From positions 1 through 42,739 of the forward strand of contig JAPKZQ010000010.1 of NCBI GenBank assembly GCA_026393675.1: a DNA stretch of 42,739 bases. Reading direction: 5' to 3'. The notes under the pieces are model-generated. The model saw nothing but the letters and a program-made list of their open reading frames with translations, searched no databases and was not told the origin of the DNA. This document shows, in pieces, positions 1-5,355 of the stretch. Position 1 is the stretch's first letter, and each line of letters starts with the position of its first letter. This DNA is from Acidobacteriota bacterium. GTDB taxonomy: Bacteria; Acidobacteriota; Vicinamibacteria; Vicinamibacterales; JAKQTR01. The position numbers were made by a program, and so were the translations under genes.

Positions 1-294
1 ATCAGTTCGATCACGTTGGCGGAGTTGCGCTTCGGTGCGGACGCGAAAGGGTCGCGCAAACTGCACGGCCTCATCGACACGTTCGTGCTGTCGGTCGCGG
101 TGCTGCCGTTCGATCGGGCGGCCGCTGACCGGTTCGGACCGGTCGCCAATGCCCTGGCGAGGCGCGGTGAGCCTATCGGCACGTTTGACACGCTCATCGC
201 GGCCCATGCGTTGTCGCTCGGCCTGACCTTAGTCACCAACAACGCCAAGCACTTCCAGCGAGTCGCGGGGCTCAAGACGGCGAACTGGGTCTGA
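1..294 (+). CDS. VapC-like PIN-domain toxin, 5'-truncated by window edge
   Basis: The reading frame is open from the first base and ends at a TGA at 292-294, so the N-terminus with its first acidic residue is outside the window. The visible 97 residues hold a conserved glutamate (ITLAEL), the aspartate in GTFDTLIAAHAL and the terminal LVTNNAKHFQRVAGL segment. These are hallmarks of PIN-domain ribonucleases of type II VapBC toxin-antitoxin systems. Such toxins cleave RNA, often initiator tRNA or rRNA, in the cytoplasm. The matching antitoxin should lie just upstream. The gene is followed within 15 bp by an attC site, so it is the gene of cassette 1. A TTG at 16 is an internal codon and not the likely start. 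Confidence 0.85.
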   Translation: MSSITLAELRFGADAKGSRKLHGLIDTFVLSVAVLPFDRAAADRFGPVANALARRGEPIGTFDTLIAAHALSLGLTLVTNNAKHFQRVAGLKTANWV

Positions 295-308
295 ATGCGG
301 AGGAAGCC

Positions 309-383
309 GCCGAACAACGCGCTGCGCCCGTCGGCCGCCGCTCCTGCCGCTGTGCGGCCGCGGGTGAGCGCGAAACGTTGGGC
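309..383 (+). other. attC site A (end of cassette 1)
   Basis: R'' box GCCGAAC at 309-315 and R' box GTTGGGC at 377-383. The inner arms gcgctgc...cggccgc and gcggccg...gagcgc are imperfectly complementary with extra-helical bases, as in attC hairpins. Length is 75 bp. The predicted crossover is between 377 and 378. Confidence 0.85.
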
Positions 384-402
384 AGACGGAATCGAGGAAC
401 AT

Positions 403-801
403 ATGGGGCAACAGATCGGGCTCGGGTCGGTGGTTGGCATCGTCGTCGCGCTGATGTGTTGGCGAGGTAATCAGTCGGCAAACGTGGTGTCGACCTTCCC
501 CGATGCGCTGACTCTTGTCGTGCTGGTCGTCCTGCTCAGCGTGGCGGTTCGCTTCGACCTAAGTCGCCGGCAGGCGCAGCGGAGGTCGGCTTCCTTGCGG
601 GCGGGACTGACGGTTGGAGCGGCCGCCGGCCTAGTATTCGGAGGGGCGGTCGCTGTACTCGGGGTAATTCGCTTCAGCAACCCGACGATTGGCCTCTTGG
701 CGTTCGGGTTTCTCACCGCGTTCGGCTCCGCGCTTGCGTGCGGGGTAGTTGCGGCGGTGCCTCGGTCGGCATCACCGCATACGCGAGTGGCAGAACGCTA
801 G
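403..801 (+). CDS. Small integral membrane protein of unknown function (cassette 2)
   Basis: Start chosen at the ATG at 403 because a purine-rich GAGGAAC sits just upstream. The frame is open from 295, but that part would translate attC site A. The 132-residue product has hydrophobic stretches near residues 6-18 (LGSVVGIVVALMC), 33-47 (ALTLVVLVVLLSVAV), 66-85 and 92-115, so about four membrane segments, with an arginine-rich cytoplasmic loop between the second and third. I do not recognise a family. It is the first gene of cassette 2, 19 bp after the cassette boundary. Unknown membrane proteins are common integron cassette cargo. Confidence 0.6.
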   Translation: MGQQIGLGSVVGIVVALMCWRGNQSANVVSTFPDALTLVVLVVLLSVAVRFDLSRRQAQRRSASLRAGLTVGAAAGLVFGGAVAVLGVIRFSNPTIGLLAFGFLTAFGSALACGVVAAVPRSASPHTRVAER

Positions 802-876
802 GGTCACAGCAACAAGAACGGGGAACTGATGACGACGCCGTCCACGTCGACCGCTCGCTAGACGCCCAGTCTCCCC

Positions 877-1104
877 ATGTGGCCTGTCGCGTGCCACGCT
901 GGTTGCGTGATAGGAGCAATCATCGCAGCCTCACTGGGCGTGAGAATCTCGTTGCCCACCTGGCTCATTTTCATTGCCGGTTGTGCGGGGATCGCCAGTA
1001 ACTTCTTGCCGCCAACGCGATCCCGCGAGAAACACTACCTCGTCCTTGCTTTCGTGTTGATTTCGATCGTGGCGGTCGTCGGCTCGGTTCTCACGCGCAC
1101 GTGA
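877..1104 (+). CDS. Short hydrophobic ORF, possible second gene of cassette 2
   Basis: A 75-residue frame with two strongly hydrophobic segments (residues about 11-42 and 56-73) and a short basic linker (PPTRSREKHY). It lies in the same cassette as the membrane gene ending at 801. No clear ribosome binding site precedes the ATG at 877; a GTG at 907 is an alternative start. It could be a genuine two-TM protein or the decayed 3' part of a longer membrane-protein gene. No family is recognised. The region 1105-1194 that follows, up to attC site B, shows no further gene. Confidence 0.35.
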   Translation: MWPVACHAGCVIGAIIAASLGVRISLPTWLIFIAGCAGIASNFLPPTRSREKHYLVLAFVLISIVAVVGSVLTRT

Positions 1105-1194
1105 AGTTCGGGCCCTTCCGAATCGCTGCGCAAGGGCTCAATGGCGTCATGCAGTTCGGTGCAGAATCTGGCTGCCTCGGGCCTGGATCGAGCT

Positions 1195-1267
1195 GCCCAA
1201 CACGCGGCTGCAGCCGACGGCGGCCAGTGCGATCATGGGCCGCCGCGGCTGAAAACTGGCGTTCGGC
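1195..1267 (+). other. attC site B (end of cassette 2)
   Basis: R'' box GCCCAAC at 1195-1201 and R' box GTTCGGC at 1261-1267, 73 bp. The arms cgcggctgcagccgacggc and gccgccgcggctg fold back on each other. R'' is the exact reverse complement of the TTGGGC that opens cassette 2 at 378-383, as expected for a circular cassette inserted by an integron integrase. Confidence 0.9.
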
Positions 1268-1370
1268 GGACACGACTCCGACTGGGACCCGATCCTTTGG
1301 TACCAACCTGGCACAGCGATGCCGTCCGCGCGCCGTTGCCTTCCCGACTTGACTGTTGTATGGTGAGTGT

Positions 1371-1598
1371 ATGGCACAATTGACATCGACAACGATTCGT
1401 CTTGGCGAGGAGGATGTACGCGCCTTGAAGCGTGCGCGGGCCGCAGGGCTCTCTGCATCTGAGCTCGTCCGGAAGGGCCTCCGCGTGGTGGCTGCGCGCT
1501 ACTACCCAGGCCGGCGTCCTCCGTCGACGCGTCTGTTTGAATGCACGGACACGAAGCTGGGGGATGAGTCCGAGTTGTTCCGAGGTTTGGAAGATTGA
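1371..1598 (+). CDS. VapB-type antitoxin (cassette 3)
   Basis: A 75-residue protein starting at ATG 1371 (MAQLTSTTIRL). It has a short beta strand followed by helices LGEEDVRALKRARAAG and SASELVRKGLRVVAARYY, which resembles a ribbon-helix-helix DNA-binding antitoxin. Its C-terminal tail (ESELFRGLED) is acidic and would wrap the toxin. The TGA stop overlaps the TTG start of the PIN toxin by 4 bp, so the two are translationally coupled. VapB proteins neutralise VapC and repress their own promoter. Assignment rests on the fold-like pattern and the neighbour, not on a diagnostic motif. Confidence 0.75.
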   Translation: MAQLTSTTIRLGEEDVRALKRARAAGLSASELVRKGLRVVAARYYPGRRPPSTRLFECTDTKLGDESELFRGLED

Positions 1599-2026
1599 CG
1601 GCGCCCATCATCACTGACACCGGCGGGCTGCTTCGGGCGCTGGCCCGCAACAGCGAGGGCGGTCCGAGCTTCCCAGACTACGAAACCGTGTTGACCTCCG
1701 CGAGCCTCGTCATCGTCCCGGGGCTCGTCCTGGCGGAAGTGGATTACTTTCTGCGAGAGGACCGGGCCGCCATGCGGAAGCTGGTCGCGGAGGTATTCGA
1801 CGGGCGGACGCGTTACGAGTACGAACTCCCCCTGGCGTCCGACATCGTTCGAGCGCTTGAGTTCGATGCGAAGTTCAAGGACCTCCGCATGGGGCTGGTT
1901 GACGGCACCGTGGCGGCTGTTGCTGAGCGGCGGCAGATCTATCGGGTGTTGACGACGGATCGGCGCGATTTCGGCGCGATCCGAATCGGCCCACGGTTCA
2001 CTCGGGCTCTGGCACTGCTCCCGTGA
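1595..2026 (+). CDS. VapC-type PIN-domain ribonuclease toxin (cassette 3)
   Basis: A 143-residue PIN-domain protein beginning at a TTG that overlaps the antitoxin stop. Visible acidic active-site residues are the aspartate in IITDTGGLL near the N-terminus, the glutamate in GLVLAEVDYF, the aspartate in MGLVDGTVAAVAERR, and the aspartates in VLTTDRRDFGAIR near the C-terminus. This is the usual PIN spacing and length. The product is predicted to be a magnesium-dependent endoribonuclease held inactive by the upstream VapB-like protein. The attC site starts 20 bp after the stop. It is complete and shows no inactivating change. Confidence 0.88.
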   Translation: MTAPIITDTGGLLRALARNSEGGPSFPDYETVLTSASLVIVPGLVLAEVDYFLREDRAAMRKLVAEVFDGRTRYEYELPLASDIVRALEFDAKFKDLRMGLVDGTVAAVAERRQIYRVLTTDRRDFGAIRIGPRFTRALALLP

Positions 2027-2046
2027 ACCTCTCGGTCCAAAGAACC

Positions 2047-2120
2047 GCCGAACAAGCGCTTGCAGCGGACGGCGCCAGGCATGATCATGAGGCGCCGCCG
2101 CTGAAGCGCGGCCGTTCGGC
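2047..2120 (+). other. attC site C (end of cassette 3)
   Basis: R'' box GCCGAAC at 2047-2053 and R' box GTTCGGC at 2114-2120, 74 bp. Arms gcgcttgcagcggacggcgcc and ggcgccgccgctgaagcgc are strongly complementary. R'' is the exact complement of TTCGGC at the start of cassette 3 (1262-1267). Confidence 0.92.
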
Positions 2121-2156
2121 GAACATGAAGGGGCGATCTGGAGCGGTGGCTGTGCG

Positions 2157-2513
2157 ATGGACAAGGTGAACCTGGCGGAGAAGCTGAGCCTGTTCGGCGA
2201 CTTCTGGAGTCCCAAGGCCGTCGGAGTGGTCAACAACTTCCAGGTCAAGCTGGTCAAGCTCAAGGGCGAGTTCGTCTGGCACTCGCACGAGGTGGAGGAC
2301 GAGCTATTCCTGACTCTCAGCGGCACACTGCGCATGCAGTTCCGAGACCGAGAGGTTCTCGTCGAGCCTGGGGAGTTCATCATCGTCCCCCACCAGACGG
2401 ATCATCGTCCTGTTGCAGACGACGAGGTACACGTCCTTCTGCTTGAGCCGAAGTCGACGGTGAATACTGGCACGACTGGTGGCGAGCGGACGCGCGAGGT
2501 GGAGTGGATCTAG
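2157..2513 (+). CDS. Single-domain cupin protein (cassette 4)
   Basis: A 118-residue small beta-barrel protein. The first cupin motif is WHSHEVEDELFLTLSG, with two histidines and a glutamate in metal-ligand positions. The second motif, around EPGEFIIVPHQTDHRPV, supplies the last histidine. The complete metal-binding set suggests a metal-dependent enzyme or sensor, but the substrate cannot be told from sequence. It occupies the whole of cassette 4, starting 36 bp after the attC boundary and ending 33 bp before the next attC site. Single-domain cupins of this size are frequent in mobile cassettes and near sugar or mannose-6-phosphate isomerase-like folds. Confidence 0.85.
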   Translation: MDKVNLAEKLSLFGDFWSPKAVGVVNNFQVKLVKLKGEFVWHSHEVEDELFLTLSGTLRMQFRDREVLVEPGEFIIVPHQTDHRPVADDEVHVLLLEPKSTVNTGTTGGERTREVEWI

Positions 2514-2546
2514 GCACCACTGCCCCATGGAACGAGGCCCGGTGTC

Positions 2547-2628
2547 GCCGAACAACCAGATGCAGCGGACGAGGCCCTGCTGTAGCAGAATGGCGCCGTG
2601 GCCTCTCCGCTGATCTGGGGCGTTAGCT
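2547..2628 (+). other. attC site D (end of cassette 4)
   Basis: R'' box GCCGAAC at 2547-2553 matches the TTCGGC opening of cassette 4 (2115). R' is the variant GTTAGCT at 2622-2628. The arms are nearly perfect complements: ccagat-g-cagcgga-c-gaggcc against ggcctc-tccgctg-atctgg, with single unpaired bases on one side, the classic attC strand-selection feature. Length is 82 bp. Confidence 0.92.
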
Positions 2629-2670
2629 GGACTGGCGTAACGGCGAAGGCTGAGTCAGAATGGTGGCGCC

Positions 2671-2868
2671 ATGAAATACAAAGTCGCACTGAGGAAATCA
2701 AAGGAAGGCTACAGCGTTTCGTGTCCCGGCCTTCCGGGTTGCTGGTCGCAGGGCAAGACCGAGCGAGAGGCACTCGAGAACATCCAATCCGCCATTCGGG
2801 AGTACCTTGAAGCGGTCGTAATAATATCAAGACACTCCAAGATTCGGGAAGTGGAAGTAGCGGTGTAG
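2671..2868 (+). CDS. hicB: HicB-type antitoxin (cassette 5)
   Basis: A 65-residue protein MKYKVALRKSKEGYSVSCPGLPGC...A that matches the N-terminal partial RNase H-like fold of HicB antitoxins: a beta hairpin ending in the SCPGLPGCWSQG signature, then the EALENIQSAIREYLEAV helix. It lacks the C-terminal DNA-binding domain of long HicB proteins, so it is the short form. HicB neutralises the HicA mRNA interferase. It is followed after 6 bp by hicA; the antitoxin-first order is common outside E. coli. The cassette opens with TTAGCT, unlike its neighbours. Confidence 0.9.
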   Translation: MKYKVALRKSKEGYSVSCPGLPGCWSQGKTEREALENIQSAIREYLEAVVIISRHSKIREVEVAV

Positions 2869-2874
2869 ACGGTC

Positions 2875-3087
2875 GTGCCAAAGCTACCCGGTGTCAATCA
2901 TCTTCGAGCGGTTCGAGCTTTCGAGAAAAGCGGTTTCACGATTGCCACTCAGGGCAAACACATCGTGATGACTGACGGCACTCGAATCATCACGATACCT
3001 CGCAATAATCCAGTCAACGAATACACGATGGGCGGCATTGTTCGAGACGCCGGCCTGACAATCGAACAGTTCAAAAAGTTGCTCTGA
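2875..3087 (+). CDS. hicA: HicA-type mRNA interferase toxin (cassette 5)
   Basis: A 70-residue protein with a GTG start. It has the double-stranded-RNA-binding-like HicA fold: the N-terminal LPGVNHLRAVRAFEKSGF helix, then the strand TQGKHIVMTDG containing the catalytic histidine, the strand RIITIPRNN and a final helix VRDAGLTIEQFKKLL. HicA toxins bind and cleave mRNA and tmRNA when free of HicB. Length and all motif positions are normal, so the toxin is probably active. The next attC begins 12 bp after the stop. Confidence 0.92.
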   Translation: MPKLPGVNHLRAVRAFEKSGFTIATQGKHIVMTDGTRIITIPRNNPVNEYTMGGIVRDAGLTIEQFKKLL

Positions 3088-3098
3088 ATCAACGGACC

Positions 3099-3171
3099 AG
3101 CTAACACGGCTTGCAGCCGACGACGGCCGGTGGAATCATGAGCCGCTCGCGGCTCAGCGCGAACGTTGGGC
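3099..3171 (+). other. attC site E (end of cassette 5)
   Basis: R'' box AGCTAAC at 3099-3105 is the exact complement of the unusual TTAGCT that opens cassette 5 at 2623-2628. R' is GTTGGGC at 3165-3171. Arms ggcttgcagccgacgacggc and gccgctcgcggctcagcgc fold back. Length is 73 bp. Confidence 0.92.
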
Positions 3172-3221
3172 CGTCCAGAATTCATCTTCCTCAGCCGCTC
3201 GGGGTGCCGTAGACTCTAGCC

Positions 3222-3449
3222 ATGAACCTCCTTGATCGCATCAGCGTGAATCCCGCCGTCAGGTTCGGGAAGCCCTGCGTGCGAGGGACCCGGATCACGG
3301 TGGGTGACGTTCTCGGGTACCTGGCCGGGGGTATGACGGAGGACCAACTCCTATCCGAGTTCCCGCAGTTAACGCAGGAAGACATTCGGGCGTGCTTGGC
3401 CTACGCGGCCGAGCGGGAACGTCGAACCCTCGGGATTCCTGCGGCCTGA
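3222..3449 (+). CDS. DUF433 antitoxin-like protein (cassette 6)
   Basis: A 75-residue DUF433 protein. The core IRFGKPCVRGTRITV-type motif is seen as PAVRFGKPCVRGTRITVGDV, followed by VLGYLAGGMTEDQLLSEFPQLTQEDIRACLAYAAERE. This is a winged-helix-like DNA-binding fold. DUF433 genes are regularly paired with DUF5615 PIN-like genes and are treated as putative antitoxins of a VapBC-like system. The stop and the downstream start are 4 bp apart. Function as an antitoxin is from family context only. Confidence 0.9.
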   Translation: MNLLDRISVNPAVRFGKPCVRGTRITVGDVLGYLAGGMTEDQLLSEFPQLTQEDIRACLAYAAERERRTLGIPAA

Positions 3450-3453
3450 CGTC

Positions 3454-3786
3454 ATGCACCTGCTGTTCGACGAACAACTCTCCGAGCAACTCTGCCGCCA
3501 GCTGCAGGACATCTTTCCCGAATCGGTGCACGTCAGACAATTGGGTGCCGGGGGCGCGTCGGACACTGTGGTCTGGGAACTCGCGCGCGAGCAGGGATGC
3601 GTCCTGGTCACGAAGGACGACGACTTCCATCGTCTCAGCGTGCTTCGCGGGGCTCCACCTCTGGTGGTGTGGTTACGCCTTGGCAACTGCACAACGGAAG
3701 ACGTTGCGCGTCTGTTTCGCGAGCATCGAACGGATATCGAGGCCTTTGGCGCACAGGACGAGGCGACGATTCTGGCGCTGGGGTAG
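3454..3786 (+). CDS. DUF5615 PIN-like putative toxin (cassette 6)
   Basis: A 110-residue PIN-like protein. It begins MHLLFDEQLSEQLCRQL with the N-terminal acidic residue, has SVHVRQLGAGGASDTVVWELAREQGCVLVTKDDDFHRL with a run of aspartates in the third acidic position, and ends in a helical tail. This is the DUF5615 (Mut7-C-like) pattern. It is predicted to be a nuclease toxin paired with the upstream DUF433 protein. Experimental support for the family is thin, so the biochemical role is inference. Confidence 0.88.
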   Translation: MHLLFDEQLSEQLCRQLQDIFPESVHVRQLGAGGASDTVVWELAREQGCVLVTKDDDFHRLSVLRGAPPLVVWLRLGNCTTEDVARLFREHRTDIEAFGAQDEATILALG

Positions 3787-3801
3787 CAACCGAAAAGAGC
3801 G

Positions 3802-3901
3802 GCCCAACAAGCGGCTGCACCCGACGGTGGCCGCGGGGCTCGGAGAGGGTAGGTAGATTCGCCGTGAGCGGACGCCGCGGCTGAGCGCCAGGCCGTTGGG
3901 C
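3802..3901 (+). other. attC site F (end of cassette 6)
   Basis: R'' box GCCCAAC at 3802-3808, exact complement of TTGGGC opening cassette 6 at 3166-3171. R' box is GTTGGGC at 3895-3901. It is 100 bp long, with a variable central part; the outer arms are gcggctgcacccgacgg and gccgcggctgagcgc. Confidence 0.9.
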
Positions 3902-3922
3902 GGCAATGAAGGCAGTGCTTGT

Positions 3923-4468
3923 ATGAACAGCCAAGATGCGTGGGGAGGGGCGCGAGCGAGGTTGCTACCCGCTTCAGTAGCGGGATGGTCCGCGTACTTG
4001 GTGTTTGATTTCCTGGTACACGCGGTGTTCTTGGCTCAGTGGTGGCGGGCGACGGAGAGCTACTGGTTACCACCCTCTGAGCTGTTTCGCCGGATCCCAT
4101 TTGGGTACGCGTCGTTTGCGATCTACTGCGCCGTGTTGGCGTGGTTGCTGAGACGACTCTATGGCGACCGCCTGAATCTGTCGCGCGGTCTGCGATTCGG
4201 CGCGATCGCCGGGCTTGTGTCCGGGCTCGGTTCTGTACTGGGGACCTACTCGGCCTTTCACATGCCGCCTTCCGCTCTGGTGGTGTGGCCGGCATCGATC
4301 CTACTGGAATCGACCATTGCGGGCGGCGTTATGTCTTGGGTTCTGGTTGCCGGGCGCCCGTGGAGGCGCGTTGGGGTGGTCATTGGGGCAGCAGCGGTAC
4401 TGTTCATTGTGGGCGTTGTCGTCCAGAACATATTCTTCCCGACGCCCGCAGATCACGTATTTCAATGA
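3923..4468 (+). CDS. Four-helix membrane protein of unknown function (cassette 7)
   Basis: A 181-residue protein; the ATG at 3923 is the first in frame after the attC site. Hydrophobic segments lie near residues 21-40 (GWSAYLVFDFLVHAVFLAQW), 63-80, 96-113 and 120-165, giving four or five membrane spans. The LSRGLRFGAIAGLVSGLG and LLESTIAGGVMSWVL segments are glycine-rich. A pattern of a periplasmic WLPPSELFRR loop and repeated Gly-rich helices is seen in uncharacterised membrane proteins, but I cannot name a family. It is the only gene of cassette 7. Confidence 0.75.
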   Translation: MNSQDAWGGARARLLPASVAGWSAYLVFDFLVHAVFLAQWWRATESYWLPPSELFRRIPFGYASFAIYCAVLAWLLRRLYGDRLNLSRGLRFGAIAGLVSGLGSVLGTYSAFHMPPSALVVWPASILLESTIAGGVMSWVLVAGRPWRRVGVVIGAAAVLFIVGVVVQNIFFPTPADHVFQ

Positions 4469-4481
4469 GGCGGGGTCTGAC

Positions 4482-4586
4482 GCCGAACCCGCACGTGCAC
4501 CCGACGGTCCGCTCCGCATTCGGTGCTGTGCCCAACTCGGTGCGCCGAGGTGCTCCGTGGCCTGCGGGTGACGCGCAACGTTCGGC
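4482..4586 (+). other. attC site G (end of cassette 7)
   Basis: R'' box GCCGAAC at 4482-4488 and R' box GTTCGGC at 4580-4586, 105 bp. Arms gcacgtgcacccgacgg and cctgcgggtgacgcgc pair with bulges. R'' differs at one base from the complement of TTGGGC that opens cassette 7 (3896). An exact GCCCAAC exists at 4530-4536 inside the site, but its inner arms pair poorly. Confidence 0.75.
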
Positions 4587-4603
4587 TGTCCGCTCGAAGG
4601 CTG

Positions 4604-5008
4604 CTACTTCATCGGGACTATTCGGGGGCGAAGCCAGGCGGCAACCTCCGGCTCCGTGAGTCGGCCGGCAGCAAGATCGAGCATGGTGGTCAGAACATCA
4701 TCCTCGTCGGCGTCAATGTCTTGACCGTTGATCACCAAGAACGTCAGCATGGCCACGAGCGCGACGCGTTTGTTCCCGTCGTTGTACGGGTGGTTTCGGG
4801 CGAGGCCGAATGCGTAGGCGGCACCGAGCGCCGCCAGATCGGTCGTTGGCTTGTAGAGCCACTTGTGGTGAGGGCGAGCCAGAGCCGACTCAAGACCGTT
4901 TTCGTCGCGAAGTCCGAGAAGACCGCCGTGTTCGCGCATCTGGTCGGTATGGATAGCATCGACGACCACGCGCGTCAGCCACGTGGGCTCGGTCGGGCGC
5001 GATACCAT
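4604..5008 (-). CDS. doc: Doc-like Fic-domain toxin (cassette 8, reverse strand)
   Basis: A 134-residue Fic/DOC protein with the active-site motif HPYNDGNKRVA (consensus HPFxxGNKR) near residue 92. Upstream is the DQMREHGGLLGLRDENGLESAL segment typical of Doc rather than of large Fic enzymes. Doc kinases phosphorylate EF-Tu on a conserved threonine and so stop translation. The gene starts 3 bp after the antitoxin stop on the same strand. It is the only cassette in the window whose genes point against the direction of the array, so it must be read from its own promoter. Confidence 0.9.
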   Translation of the reverse strand: MVSRPTEPTWLTRVVVDAIHTDQMREHGGLLGLRDENGLESALARPHHKWLYKPTTDLAALGAAYAFGLARNHPYNDGNKRVALVAMLTFLVINGQDIDADEDDVLTTMLDLAAGRLTEPEVAAWLRPRIVPMK

Positions 5009-5011
5009 GGT

Positions 5012-5239
5012 CTACTTGGCCAACTGCCGGAGAACGTTGCGGTACTTCTTTGCGACTCGGGCCGCGGCCTCGAGAGCCCGTTCGGTGGCTGGGTCGTACG
5101 GCGTGAGCAACACGCCTCGGTCGGTCTCGATTGCCAGGACGGAATCGCCAGGCTCCAGATGCAGCCGGTCGGCCATGTCCTTCGGCAGGGTGGCACTGAC
5201 CGAGCCCCCGACCTGACGCAGTGTGACGGCCTTGGTCAT
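5012..5239 (-). CDS. AbrB/MazE-fold antitoxin for Doc (cassette 8)
   Basis: A 75-residue protein with an N-terminal SpoVT-AbrB swapped-hairpin domain: VTLRQVGGSVSATLPKDMADRLHLEPGDSVLAIETDRGVLLTPYD, where the GDSV and ATLPK turns are diagnostic. A basic helical tail follows (EAAARVAKKYRNVLRQLAK) and probably inserts into or covers the Fic active site. It is the partner of the downstream Doc-like toxin. P1 Doc is partnered by Phd, a different fold, so this is an antitoxin-swap version. A palindrome 10 bp upstream of the start is a likely operator. Confidence 0.87.
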   Translation of the reverse strand: MTKAVTLRQVGGSVSATLPKDMADRLHLEPGDSVLAIETDRGVLLTPYDPATERALEAAARVAKKYRNVLRQLAK

Positions 5240-5248
5240 GAAGCTAAT

Positions 5249-5266
5249 GTAGCATAATAGTGCTAC
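5249..5266 (-). promoter_or_regulatory. Putative operator palindrome of the AbrB-Doc operon
   Basis: GTAGCA-taatag-TGCTAC is a perfect 6-bp inverted repeat with an AT-rich 6-bp spacer, in otherwise GC-rich DNA. It lies 10 bp upstream of the antitoxin ATG and overlaps TATTAT- and TACATT-like -10 candidates on the minus strand. AbrB-fold antitoxins bind such palindromes to autoregulate. Confidence 0.6.
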
Positions 5267-5287
5267 TTACTTACGTCGAAGCACGGC

Positions 5288-5355
5288 GGCCCACCACGCG
5301 GCTACACCTCACGGCGGCCGCCGGGCGTCGGGCCGAAGCGCCGCAACTGGAAATT
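5288..5355 (+). other. Decayed attC site H (right end of array)
   Basis: gcccaccacgcggctacacc...gcgtcgggccgaagcgccgcaac keeps the shape and arm sequences of the upstream attC sites. R'' has become GCCCACC, and the GTTRRRY box is absent (ACTGGAA follows). The cassette opening TTCGGC (4581) predicts GCCGAAC here, so the site appears mutated and probably inactive. It marks the end of the array. Confidence 0.55.

Larger units (their letters stand above)
1..5355 (+). mobile_element. Integron gene-cassette array, at least 8 cassettes, no intI in window
   Basis: Small genes are separated by imperfect inverted repeats of 73-105 bp. Each begins with an RYYYAAC-like box and ends with a GTTRRRY-like box, the layout of attC (59-base element) recombination sites. 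Cassette boundaries fall after the G of each GTTRRRY box: 378, 1262, 2115, 2623, 3166, 3896 and 4581. Cassette contents in order are VapC (partial), membrane ORFs, VapBC, cupin, HicBA, DUF433/DUF5615, membrane protein, and Doc/AbrB (reverse strand). No integrase gene or attI is visible; either it lies to the left of the window or this is a cluster of attC sites lacking an integrase (CALIN). The array ends against an ordinary chromosomal gene at 5356. Mixed attC sequences and abundant toxin-antitoxin cassettes are typical of large sedentary arrays. Confidence 0.88.

Noticed and set aside
4530-4586. Shorter 57-bp attC with exact GCCCAAC R'' box
   Set aside because: The box matches the cassette start exactly, but the inner arms pair poorly. 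The 105-bp version starting at 4482 has better arms resembling the other sites.
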